Source: Rhodopseudomonas palustris
GTDB taxonomy: Bacteria; Pseudomonadota; Alphaproteobacteria; Rhizobiales; Xanthobacteraceae
DNA: 64,000 nucleotides
NCBI GenBank assembly: GCA_016215605.1
Contig: JACRJB010000054.1
Coordinates: forward strand, 1-64,000
Reading direction: 5' to 3'
The notes under the pieces were generated by a model. The model did no database searches and was not told the DNA's origin. It saw only the letters and a program-made list of their open reading frames with translations. Every line of letters starts with the position of its first letter. Positions within the stretch are counted from its first letter, which is position 1. Position numbers and translations under genes: made by a program. Shown here piece after piece: positions 27,247 to 34,602 of the stretch.

Positions 27247-27624
27247 TTACCCCATCCGGTGCATCACGCAGAGCTTGTTGCCGTCGGGATCGCGCAGATA
27301 GGCGAGGTAGAGCTTCATGTCGCCCATCGCACGGACGCCGGGCGGGTCTTCGCAGGTGGTTGCGCCGTTGGCGACGCCGGTGGCGTGCCAGGCGTCGGCT
27401 TCTTCCTGGGATTTGGCGAGGAAGCCGATCGTTCCGCCATTGGCCGCCGTCGCCGGCTCGCCATTGATCGGCTTGCTGACCGCGAAGGTCCCGGTCTTGG
27501 TGCGGTAGAAGATCCGGTGCCGGTCGACCACGGCCGGCGGGACGCCGAGCGTGCCGAGCAGCTTGTCGTAGAACGACTTCGCCGCCTCGAGGTCGTTGGT
27601 GCCGATCATGATGTGTGAAAACAT
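27247..27624 (-). CDS. VOC (glyoxalase/bleomycin-resistance fold) protein
   Basis: 125 aa. Paired beta-alpha-beta-beta-beta modules with MFSHIMIGTNDLEAAKSFYD at the N-terminus and LYLAYLRDPDGNKLCVMHR at the C-terminus, the usual VOC ends. The His in the first strand and the downstream DPDGN region could hold a metal. Members include lactoylglutathione lyase and extradiol dioxygenases; the function here is unassigned. Confidence 0.85.
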   Translation of the reverse strand: MFSHIMIGTNDLEAAKSFYDKLLGTLGVPPAVVDRHRIFYRTKTGTFAVSKPINGEPATAANGGTIGFLAKSQEEADAWHATGVANGATTCEDPPGVRAMGDMKLYLAYLRDPDGNKLCVMHRMG

Positions 27625-27839
27625 GGTGCTCCCTTGCGTGGTTTCTTGATTTCATCTGCGAGGATGACGCCCGACTATACGCATCGCGCCGGATTTGGCG
27701 AGGGTCGCCGCCGGACTGGCGGACCGCCGCAGGGCCTCGCCGCATGCGGCCTCTGCCTTGCTGGCGGTGTTCGGGCGGCAGGCCTTGGTGGTAAGCAATT
27801 CGCGGCCATTTTGCCGTTCGTGTCATAAGGAAGACGCCC

Positions 27840-28127
27840 ATGCCGCTCGCCGCGCAATCCGATGTTCAGATCGATAATGACGAGGTCCGCGTCACCGAAT
27901 GGCGACTGGCGCCCGGCGCCGCCACCGGTCCTCACCGGCACGGCATGGACTATGTCATCGTCCCGGTGGCGGACGCCGAGATGACGATCGTCGCGCCGGA
28001 CGGCACCCGCTCGACGGCGCAGCTCAGGACCGGAAAATCCTACTTCCGGAAGGCCGGGGTCGAGCACGACGTGCTCAACGAAAGCGCGACCGAGATCGTG
28101 TTTCTGGAGGTCGAGCTCAAAGCTTAA
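27840..28127 (+). CDS. Small cupin-fold protein
   Basis: 95 aa forming one cupin barrel: motif 1 PGAATGPHRHGMDYVIVPV (two His for metal) and motif 2 KSYFRKAGVEHDVLNES. It starts at ATG 27840 after TAAGGAAG. Function unknown; possibly a small metal-dependent enzyme or sensor. A strong terminator follows. Confidence 0.85.
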   Translation: MPLAAQSDVQIDNDEVRVTEWRLAPGAATGPHRHGMDYVIVPVADAEMTIVAPDGTRSTAQLRTGKSYFRKAGVEHDVLNESATEIVFLEVELKA

Positions 28128-28138
28128 CCGCGTCTTAA
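28124..28138. promoter_or_regulatory. CtrA-box-like sequence
   Basis: TTAA at 28124-28127 and TTAA at 28135-28138 are separated by exactly 7 nt (TTAACCGCGTCTTAA), matching the CtrA consensus TTAA-N7-TTAA. It overlaps the cupin stop codon, about 140 nt upstream of the next gene. Confidence 0.3.
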
Positions 28139-28160
28139 GCGTTGTGGACCAGCTTCGTGG

Positions 28161-28185
28161 AGGGCGCGCCGCGGCGCGCCCTTTT
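28161..28185 (+). terminator. Terminator after the cupin gene
   Basis: GGGCGCGCC/GGCGCGCCC stem with a 2-nt loop and TTTT tail, 35 nt past the cupin stop. Confidence 0.88.
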
Positions 28186-28274
28186 GCACGTTCTGATGCC
28201 ACCGATCCGTCGCAGTTGATCCCTCAATCAGCCTCAAACATCGACCATCAAGCGTGCGGGGAAGAGGCTCGGCA

Positions 28275-29219
28275 ATGCTGAAATACATCACCGAAAAACT
28301 GATCGGGCAGATTCTGCCGTCGGTGGTCGCCACCGTCATCGGCGCGTATGTCGTGAACCAGTACATCGCTCGGCCGAACACGCCGCCCGCCGCTCATGAA
28401 GCCAAGGTGGACGCGGCCAAGGCCGAGTCCTCGAAGCCGGCGTCGGCATCCGGCGCGGCGGCGCTGACCGCTGCGGTCCCGGACGCCGAGAAGGCCGATT
28501 TCATCAAGGTCGATCAATTCAGCCGGACCGATACGGCCAAGGCCAAGCCGGCCGCCGACAAGCCGTCGCCGCGGCACGCCATCGCCCGCGACAAGGCCGC
28601 GGCGGAGAAGGAGAAGGCGGCCGCCGACAAGCTGGCTGCCGAGAAGGCTGCAGCGGACAAGGCCGCGGCTGAGAAAGCGCTCGCCGAGAAGGCCGCCGCG
28701 AAGCCGGCCGTCGCCACCGCGGCGCCGGAGCCCGCCAAAACGCAGGAAAAGACCCAGGACGAGCGCCGTGAGGCGAATCGCGACCCCAACGACCTGGTCA
28801 GGGCCGCCGTCGAGCGGCTGCGCGCCTCCGAATCGGCGAAGCCGCTGACCGAGGTCACCAGCCGCGCCCCCGAGCCGCTCAAGGTGCCGGACACCGTGAA
28901 GGCTGCCGAGCCGCTGAAAGCGCCCGAGTCGCTGCGCGCGGCTCAGGAGCAGCCGCGCAGCACCGGCGCGCTGCAGCCGCTGCCGCCGCCGGTCAATGTC
29001 GCCGGTCCGGCCGCGGGCCCGATGACGACGGGATCCAGCATCGTCGGGGCGGCGCCGGCGCCGAGGACCACGGTGGACGCCAGCTATGACGGGCCGCGGA
29101 TTGCGCCGCCGGCCGATATCCCGACCGCTGCCGAGGTTGCCCCGGCGCCGAAGCCGTCAGTGGCGGAGGATGTCCTTTTCGCCGCGAAATCGGTGTTCCA
29201 CGCGGTTCTGCCGCGGTAA
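28275..29219 (+). CDS. Membrane-anchored Ala/Lys/Pro-rich protein
   Basis: 314 aa. A single N-terminal hydrophobic helix (ILPSVVATVIGAYVVNQYIA, residues about 12-31) precedes a long low-complexity region. Residues about 95-160 are a charged coiled-coil-like block of AADKAAAEKA-type heptads. A Pro/Ala/Val region completes the protein. ATG 28275 has SD GAAGAGG. The architecture recalls TolA-like periplasm-spanning helices, but no conserved domain is recognised. Confidence 0.75.
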   Translation: MLKYITEKLIGQILPSVVATVIGAYVVNQYIARPNTPPAAHEAKVDAAKAESSKPASASGAAALTAAVPDAEKADFIKVDQFSRTDTAKAKPAADKPSPRHAIARDKAAAEKEKAAADKLAAEKAAADKAAAEKALAEKAAAKPAVATAAPEPAKTQEKTQDERREANRDPNDLVRAAVERLRASESAKPLTEVTSRAPEPLKVPDTVKAAEPLKAPESLRAAQEQPRSTGALQPLPPPVNVAGPAAGPMTTGSSIVGAAPAPRTTVDASYDGPRIAPPADIPTAAEVAPAPKPSVAEDVLFAAKSVFHAVLPR

Positions 29220-29245
29220 TACGCCAGCGCAGCTTTGATCCGACC

Positions 29246-29271
29246 AATGCCCGGCTTTGCCGGGCATTTTT
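29246..29271 (+). terminator. Terminator
   Basis: ATGCCCGGC/GCCGGGCAT stem with a short loop, followed by TTTTT, 26 nt after the Ala/Lys-rich protein gene. Confidence 0.9.
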
Positions 29272-29330
29272 GTGCGCGTGATGCGTCGGCGGAGGGCAGG
29301 CGATGCAGCGGCGCCCGAGAGGCCCCAAAA

Positions 29331-29358
29331 CGCAAAACGCGGGCCCAAGGCCCGCGTT
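29331..29358 (-). terminator. Terminator of rpsU
   Basis: On the minus strand, ACGCGGGCC-TTG-GGCCCGCGT is followed by TTTGCGTTTT, 29 nt past the rpsU stop. Confidence 0.88.
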
Positions 29359-29386
29359 TCGAAAACCAGATTTGTATTTCGATCGA

Positions 29387-29680
29387 TCAGCGCGGACCGC
29401 GCGGACCGGCGCCAGGGCCGGCAGCAGCGCCGGGACGGCCGCGATCGGCGCCGAACGCCGGCTTCGGCTTCATCGGCAGCAGGCCTTCGCGCTGCAGCTT
29501 CTTGCGGGCCAGCTTGCGGGCGCGGCGCACGGCTTCGGCCTTTTCACGGGCCTTCTTCTCGGACGGCTTCTCGTAATGACCGCGGAGCTTCATCTCGCGG
29601 AAAATGCCCTCGCGCTGCATCTTCTTCTTGAGCGCCTTGAGAGCTTGATCGACGTTGTTATCGCGAACGAGAACCTGCAC
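29387..29680 (-). CDS. rpsU: 30S ribosomal protein S21
   Basis: 97 aa. The N-terminal about 70 residues are canonical S21 ([20 protein letters not shown], then [20 protein letters not shown]). S21 is a basic small-subunit protein near the anti-SD region of 16S rRNA. The C-terminal about 25 residues are a Gly/Ala/Pro/Arg extension ending PGAGPRGPR, as seen in related alphaproteobacteria. Confidence 0.96.
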   Translation of the reverse strand: MQVLVRDNNVDQALKALKKKMQREGIFREMKLRGHYEKPSEKKAREKAEAVRRARKLARKKLQREGLLPMKPKPAFGADRGRPGAAAGPGAGPRGPR

Positions 29681-29850
29681 GCGGCATCCTCTTTGACTGG
29701 TCCGATGAGTCTGGTCGGATTTGAATTTCTGAAACAGGCGGGGCCGACAACGGCCAGGCCCTCAGCCTTAAGGGCGCGGATGTATCAGATCGGACCCGCG
29801 ATGTCCACCTCGGCTGAGGATAAGTTTTTGCGACATTGGTCGGCGGCGGT

Positions 29851-30954
29851 TCAGCGTTTTCCGGCCTGTTCGACCACGGTGACGTGGCCCATCTTGCGGC
29901 CGGGCAGGGCGGTACGCTTGCCGTAAAGATGCACCGTCGCCCCCGGAACCGTCAGCCAGCGCGCATAATCGTCGACGTCGTGGCCGATCAGGTTGGTCAT
30001 GGTCACGGCGCCGTGGCGCAGCGGCTCCGCCAGAGGCCAGCCGGCGATCGCCCGGATATGCTGCTCGAATTGCGACACCGAGGCGCCGTCCAGCGTCCAG
30101 TGGCCGGAATTGTGCACGCGCGGGGCAACCTCGTTGACCAGCACCTTGGCGCCGCCGTCACCCGGCACCACGAACATCTCGACCCCGAGCACGCCGACAT
30201 AATTCAGCGCATCGGCGATCGACGTCGCGATCCGCCGCGCCTCGGCGGCGATGGTATCGCTCACCGCCGCGGGGGCGCGCGATACCTTCAGGATGTGGTC
30301 GCGGTGCTCGTTCTCGGTGACGTCGTAGCACACCACCTGGCCGTCGCTGCCGCGCGCGGCGATCACCGACACCTCGCGCTCGAACGGCACGAACGCCTCG
30401 AGGATCGCGGCGCGGGTTTCCAGCTTCTCCCAGGCCGCATCGGCGTCGTCGCCGTCGCGCAGCATGACCTGGCCCTTGCCGTCATAGCCGAACCGGCGGG
30501 TCTTCAGCACCGCCGGCAGACCGAGCCTAGCGATCGCGGCGCTCAGCGTCTGCGCCGAGGTGACGTCGGCATAGGCCGCGGTGCCGATGCCGAGTTTGCT
30601 GACGAAATCCTTCTCGGCGAGCCGGTCCTGGGTGGTTTCCAGGATCTGGTAGTCGGGCAGCACCGGCTTCCGCGCCGCCAGCACCAAAGCGGCCGAGGCC
30701 GGCACGTTCTCGAATTCGTAGGTGATGACGTCGACGTCGGCGGCGAACATTTCCAGCGCTTCGACGTCGGCATATTCGGCGCAGGTCGCGTTCTGGACCA
30801 CGTCGAACGCCGGCGAATCCGGGTCGGGCGAGAACACGTGGCAGCGCAGCCCGAGCCGCGCCGCGGCCATCGCCAGCATCCGGCCGAGCTGACCGCCGCC
30901 GAGAATGCCGATGGTATCGCCGGGTTTGAGAGCCTGCCGAGTGGGACCGGTCAC
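29851..30954 (-). CDS. purK: 5-(carboxyamino)imidazole ribonucleotide synthase
   Basis: 367-aa ATP-grasp enzyme that carboxylates AIR to N5-CAIR in purine synthesis. Dinucleotide-like start [20 protein letters not shown], then [10 protein letters not shown], the ATP-grasp core [14 protein letters not shown], and [20 protein letters not shown] with [14 protein letters not shown]. It overlaps purE by 4 nt, so the two sequential enzymes are coupled. Confidence 0.97.
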   Translation of the reverse strand: MTGPTRQALKPGDTIGILGGGQLGRMLAMAAARLGLRCHVFSPDPDSPAFDVVQNATCAEYADVEALEMFAADVDVITYEFENVPASAALVLAARKPVLPDYQILETTQDRLAEKDFVSKLGIGTAAYADVTSAQTLSAAIARLGLPAVLKTRRFGYDGKGQVMLRDGDDADAAWEKLETRAAILEAFVPFEREVSVIAARGSDGQVVCYDVTENEHRDHILKVSRAPAAVSDTIAAEARRIATSIADALNYVGVLGVEMFVVPGDGGAKVLVNEVAPRVHNSGHWTLDGASVSQFEQHIRAIAGWPLAEPLRHGAVTMTNLIGHDVDDYARWLTVPGATVHLYGKRTALPGRKMGHVTVVEQAGKR

Positions 30955-31439
30955 GCCGAGCCCTCCGGCCGGGCCGCGATCGCATCGGTCTGCTTCTTGC
31001 GCCAGGCCGTCAGCCGTTCCGCCAGCGCGTCGTCGTTCAGCGCCAGCACGCTGGCGGCCAGCAGGGCGGCGTTGACCGCGCCGGCCTTGCCGATCGCCAG
31101 CGTTCCGACCGGGATGCCGGCCGGCATCTGCACGATCGAATACAGCGAATCCACGCCGGACAGCGCCTTCGACTCGACCGGCACGCCGAACACCGGCAGC
31201 TCGGTCAGCGCCGCCGTCATGCCCGGCAAATGCGCCGCGCCGCCGGCCCCGGCGATGATCACCTTGAAGCCGGCCGCTTTGGCGCCCTTGGCGAAGCCGT
31301 AGAGGCGGTCGGGGGTGCGGTGGGCGGAGACGATCTGCGCGTCATGGGCGACGCCGAGCGCGGTCAGGGTCTCGGCGGCATGCCGCATCGTGTCCCAGTC
31401 CGACTGGCTGCCCATGATGATCGCGACGGGGGCTCTCAT
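30951..31439 (-). CDS. purE: N5-CAIR mutase
   Basis: 162 aa class I PurE, converting N5-CAIR to CAIR directly after PurK. Motifs: [25 protein letters not shown] (catalytic His) and [14 protein letters not shown]. First gene of a purEK operon. Confidence 0.97.
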   Translation of the reverse strand: MRAPVAIIMGSQSDWDTMRHAAETLTALGVAHDAQIVSAHRTPDRLYGFAKGAKAAGFKVIIAGAGGAAHLPGMTAALTELPVFGVPVESKALSGVDSLYSIVQMPAGIPVGTLAIGKAGAVNAALLAASVLALNDDALAERLTAWRKKQTDAIAARPEGSA

Positions 31440-31553
31440 TCGATCGATTCTTTCGAGAATCCAGAAACATAGGGGAAATCATAGGGTCCGCCGGGGCTGC
31501 CGCCAAGGCGAAGGGAATGCACTATCCTTTCTTGGTGAAGACCGGCAAGTGTT

Positions 31554-32264
31554 GTGGTGGTTCTTGCGCTGATTCTGATGAAAAAGACGCCTCCCCGATC
31601 CCCCTCATCGCCCCGGTCGGCGCACAAGGCTGGCGCTGCCGTCGGCAAGCGGCCGCTCGCGCGGGTCGGCGGCGGCCGGCTGCCGGCCGATGCCGAGGGC
31701 AAGATCCGGCGGCTGAAGGCGCAGCTGGCGGCGGCGCTGGCGCAGATCGACGAACTGCGCGCCTCGGCCGAGACCGACTTCCTGCTTGGCATCTCAAATC
31801 GCCGCGGGTTCGAGCGCGAACTCGCCCGTGCACTCGCCTATATCAAGCGCTACGGCGCCGGCGGCGCCCTGATCCTGCTCGACGTCGACCGGCTCAAGCC
31901 GGTCAATGATACCTACGGCCACGCCGCGGGCGACGTCGTCCTGAAAGCTGTAGTCGAGGCACTGCTCGGCCACGTTCGCTCGTCCGATCTGATCGGCCGG
32001 CTCGGCGGCGACGAGTTTGCGTTGCTGCTGTGGAATCTGAGCGAGGCCGACGCCCGCACCAAGGCGGCAGCGCTGGAGCAGACGGTGGACCGGCTCGCGA
32101 TCCAGTTCGGCGCCCACGTCGTCACCTCGGGCATCTCGGCCGGCGTGGCGATGCTGGCGCCCGACATGGACGTCGCGGAGGCGCTGGCCAGCGCGGACCG
32201 TGCGATGTACGCGCGCAAGGCCGAACGCCGCGCCGCGTCGGGCGCGCCGCCGCTCAGGCGATGA
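31554..32264 (+). CDS. Diguanylate cyclase (GGDEF)
   Basis: 236 aa. A basic, disordered N-terminus and short coiled coil (EGKIRRLKAQLAAALAQIDE) precede a complete GGDEF domain: ILLDVDRLKPVNDTYGH metal site, GGDEF intact in IGRLGGDEFALLL, and an inhibitory I-site RSSD five residues before it. Predicted active c-di-GMP synthase with product inhibition and no obvious sensor. The start is uncertain: GTG at 31554/31557 or ATG at 31578. Confidence 0.88.
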   Translation: MVVLALILMKKTPPRSPSSPRSAHKAGAAVGKRPLARVGGGRLPADAEGKIRRLKAQLAAALAQIDELRASAETDFLLGISNRRGFERELARALAYIKRYGAGGALILLDVDRLKPVNDTYGHAAGDVVLKAVVEALLGHVRSSDLIGRLGGDEFALLLWNLSEADARTKAAALEQTVDRLAIQFGAHVVTSGISAGVAMLAPDMDVAEALASADRAMYARKAERRAASGAPPLRR

Positions 32265-32460
32265 TGTCGGGCGTGATCTGATCTTCGATGAAGGCGATGC
32301 GGTCGCGCAGCGCCAGCTTGCGCTTCTTCAGCCGCTGCAACCGCAACAGATCGGGCGCGGGCGACTGGTGCAACGCGTCGATCGCCGCATCGAGATCGCG
32401 GTGTTCCTGCTGCAGCTTCGCGAGCTCGGCCCCGAGCTCGCCTTCGTCTTCGTCGGTCAT
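32254..32460 (-). CDS. DUF465 (YdcH-like) small protein, copy 1
   Basis: 68 aa, acidic start (MTDEDEGELGAELAKLQQEH) then a helical hairpin with LQRLKKRKLALRDRIAFIED, the DUF465 signature. Its 3' end overlaps the convergent diguanylate cyclase gene by 11 nt. Role unknown; a paralogue lies 360 nt away on the other strand. Confidence 0.85.
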   Translation of the reverse strand: MTDEDEGELGAELAKLQQEHRDLDAAIDALHQSPAPDLLRLQRLKKRKLALRDRIAFIEDQITPDIIA

Positions 32461-32822
32461 GACCAGAAACAGCTTGAGCCGGCTCGCTGAAGCGCGAGCC
32501 GCCGCGGGGAGTGAAGGATCAGTAGCAGGACGATTATCGCCTTTGCGGAGGTTGCGAGCAAGCGGCGCAGCTTCGCAGTTCGTCGAAGGCGACCTTCGGC
32601 GGGGAATGATTGCGAAGGCGTTAACATCGCCGCGGCGGCCCGCCGGCTTGCGGCAAACCGGTGGCAAACCAGCGGCAGCGATACGACCGATCTAATCACG
32701 AATCGTTTCGCATGGTCGGGTAATTATGACGCACGTATTTCAAACCTATCGACAGCCGCAACGAGAGATGTACACTCGATTGTCCGGATGGAATCTAGTC
32801 TCACTCACAGAGGAGGTTTCGT

Positions 32823-33005
32823 ATGGCACTTCAGGCGCATCTCGTTGAACTTGAACGCAAACACAAAGTTCTTGAGTCCGAATTGCACGACGCGCTCGCC
32901 CATCCCTCCACGGACGATCTGCGCATCGCCGATCTGAAACGCCGCAAGCTCAAGGTCCGGGACGAAATCAACCGGCTGAAGCAAGTCTCCGGCACACTCC
33001 ACTGA
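32823..33005 (+). CDS. DUF465 (YdcH-like) small protein, copy 2
   Basis: 60 aa: MALQAHLVELERKHKVLESE, then RIADLKRRKLKVRDEINRLK, the same helical hairpin as the copy at 32254-32460. Excellent SD (AGAGGAGG). The two divergent copies suggest an old local duplication. Function unknown. Confidence 0.88.
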   Translation: MALQAHLVELERKHKVLESELHDALAHPSTDDLRIADLKRRKLKVRDEINRLKQVSGTLH

Positions 33006-33323
33006 TCACCCCTTCCGCAGTGCAACAGGATTCGCTGCCACCCTCTCGCGCATGACCAGTATGCGCTGAAGGGCTCGGCGATCCGGTTGCGGGCATCCGG
33101 TCTGCGCCACCCGTCCGGGACGCTTACGCGTCGGCGCCAAGACCGGATCCGCCCTGCAACTGCGGTCCGGCGCAACCTCGATCGGCCGCCCCCGTGTTGT
33201 CGTGAGCCGCTTGGTTGTTCGCGATCGAGCGCGGTTCAATCCGCTGAGGCGCGGCGCGGCTCAGCGTTGTCAGTGCAATTGACAGGTTGGCGCACTCACG
33301 TTTGCACGCTCAGGCTTGCACGC
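33006..33323. other. Convergent intergenic region
   Basis: About 320 nt between the second DUF465 gene and the oxidoreductase stop. The only structure noticed is two tandem copies of a 15-nt unit, GCACGCTCAGGCTTG, from about 33303, running into the oxidoreductase stop codon. Confidence 0.5.
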
Positions 33324-34430
33324 TCAGGCTTGCGCCGTGAGATCGCCGACGTGGTCGGCGATCGCCAGCGATGCGGTCAGCCCCGGCGATTCGATCCCGA
33401 ACAGGTTGATCAGCCCGGCGACGCCATGCGCCTCCGGCCCCTGGATCACGAAATCCTGCACGGCGATCGCGGGCGGCACGATCTTCGGCCGCATTCCCGA
33501 ATAGCCCGGCGCCAGCGCGCCGTCGGGAAGCCCCGGCCAGTATTTGCGGATCGCCGGATAGAACCGCTCCGCCCGCGCCGGATCGACCACGTAGTCGATC
33601 GCGTCGATCCACTCGACGTCCGGCCCGAATTTGGCCTGTCCGGCCAGATCCAGCGTCAGATGCACGCCGAGCCCGCCGGGCTCGGGCACCGGATAGATCA
33701 GCCGCGAGAACGGCGCCCGCGCGTTGCAGGTGAAGTAATTGCCCTTTGCCAGATAAGCGTCCGGCACCAGCGCCGCCGGCATCGGCGCGATGCTGCGCGC
33801 CACCGCCGGCGCCGCGAGCCCCGCAGCGTTGATCAGCAGCCGGCACCCCAGCGTCATCGGCGCCTCGCCGCCTACCTCGATCGCGAAGCCGCCGGCATCG
33901 GCACTGGCCCGCAGCAGCGGCGCGTGGAAGGCGAACGCCGCGCCCGCCGCCTCGGCGTCGCCGCGCAGCGCCAGCATGTAGGCGTGGCTGTCGACGATCC
34001 CGGTCGACGGCGACAGCAGCGCCGCGACGCAAGCGAGCGCCGGCTCCATCGCCCGCGCCTCGGCGCCGTCGAGCGCGCGCAGATCGTCGACGCCGTTCGC
34101 GGCGGCATGGGCGCGGATCGAGGCCAGTTTCTCGGCCTCGGCCGCCGTGGTCGCGACGATCAGCTTGCCGCAATTGCGATGGGGCACGCCGTGGTCGCGG
34201 CAATAGGCGTACAGCGCGTGCCGTCCGCCGACGCAGAGCCGCGCCATCAGGCTGCCGGCGCGATAATAGATCCCGGCGTGGATCACCTCGCTGTTGCGCG
34301 ACGAGGTGCCGGTGCCGATCGCTTCGGCGGCCTCCAGCACGATCACCTCGCGCCCCGCCTGCGCCAGCCGCCGCGCGATTGCGAGACCGACCACTCCAGC
34401 GCCGATCACGACGCATTCGACCTGTTCCAT
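33324..34430 (-). CDS. FAD-dependent oxidoreductase (L2HGDH/DAO family)
   Basis: 368 aa. An N-terminal Rossmann GxGxxG ([20 protein letters not shown]) is followed by [14 protein letters not shown], which with KGNYFTC and a C-terminal [15 protein letters not shown] matches the L-2-hydroxyglutarate dehydrogenase-like branch of the DAO family. It probably oxidises a 2-hydroxyacid and passes electrons to the quinone pool; substrate not proven. A divergent regulatory region separates it from the GGDEF-EAL gene. Confidence 0.88.
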   Translation of the reverse strand: MEQVECVVIGAGVVGLAIARRLAQAGREVIVLEAAEAIGTGTSSRNSEVIHAGIYYRAGSLMARLCVGGRHALYAYCRDHGVPHRNCGKLIVATTAAEAEKLASIRAHAAANGVDDLRALDGAEARAMEPALACVAALLSPSTGIVDSHAYMLALRGDAEAAGAAFAFHAPLLRASADAGGFAIEVGGEAPMTLGCRLLINAAGLAAPAVARSIAPMPAALVPDAYLAKGNYFTCNARAPFSRLIYPVPEPGGLGVHLTLDLAGQAKFGPDVEWIDAIDYVVDPARAERFYPAIRKYWPGLPDGALAPGYSGMRPKIVPPAIAVQDFVIQGPEAHGVAGLINLFGIESPGLTASLAIADHVGDLTAQA

Positions 34431-34501
34431 CCGCCTACCGTCCCGCCCTTCACGCGTGTCAAACGCGCTGTGTTATCGCGGGATTAACCATCGCAGGTCA
34501 A

Positions 34502-34515
34502 TTGATGAAAATCAG
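34502..34515. promoter_or_regulatory. FNR/FixK-box-like sequence
   Basis: TTGATGAAAATCAG matches the FNR/FixK consensus TTGAT-N4-ATCAA at 9 of 10 positions. It lies between the divergent FAD oxidoreductase (72 nt) and GGDEF-EAL (88 nt) start codons. Confidence 0.4.
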
Positions 34516-34602
34516 GTCAACGGCCCGGCCAAGTGGCTGTGGCGTTTACGTGTTCCCAACACGTGGCCAATCAAAGTCATCCGGCAATTTGCTGGGTGTT
34601 TC

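Noticed and set aside
28590-28750. Repeated AADKAAAEKA coding block as a satellite DNA repeat
   Set aside because: It is a protein-level heptad pattern in an open frame with varied codons, not a DNA tandem repeat.
33303-33332. Tandem GCACGCTCAGGCTTG repeat as a CRISPR or regulatory array
   Set aside because: Only two direct copies with no spacers, at the end of a gene; probably a simple duplication.
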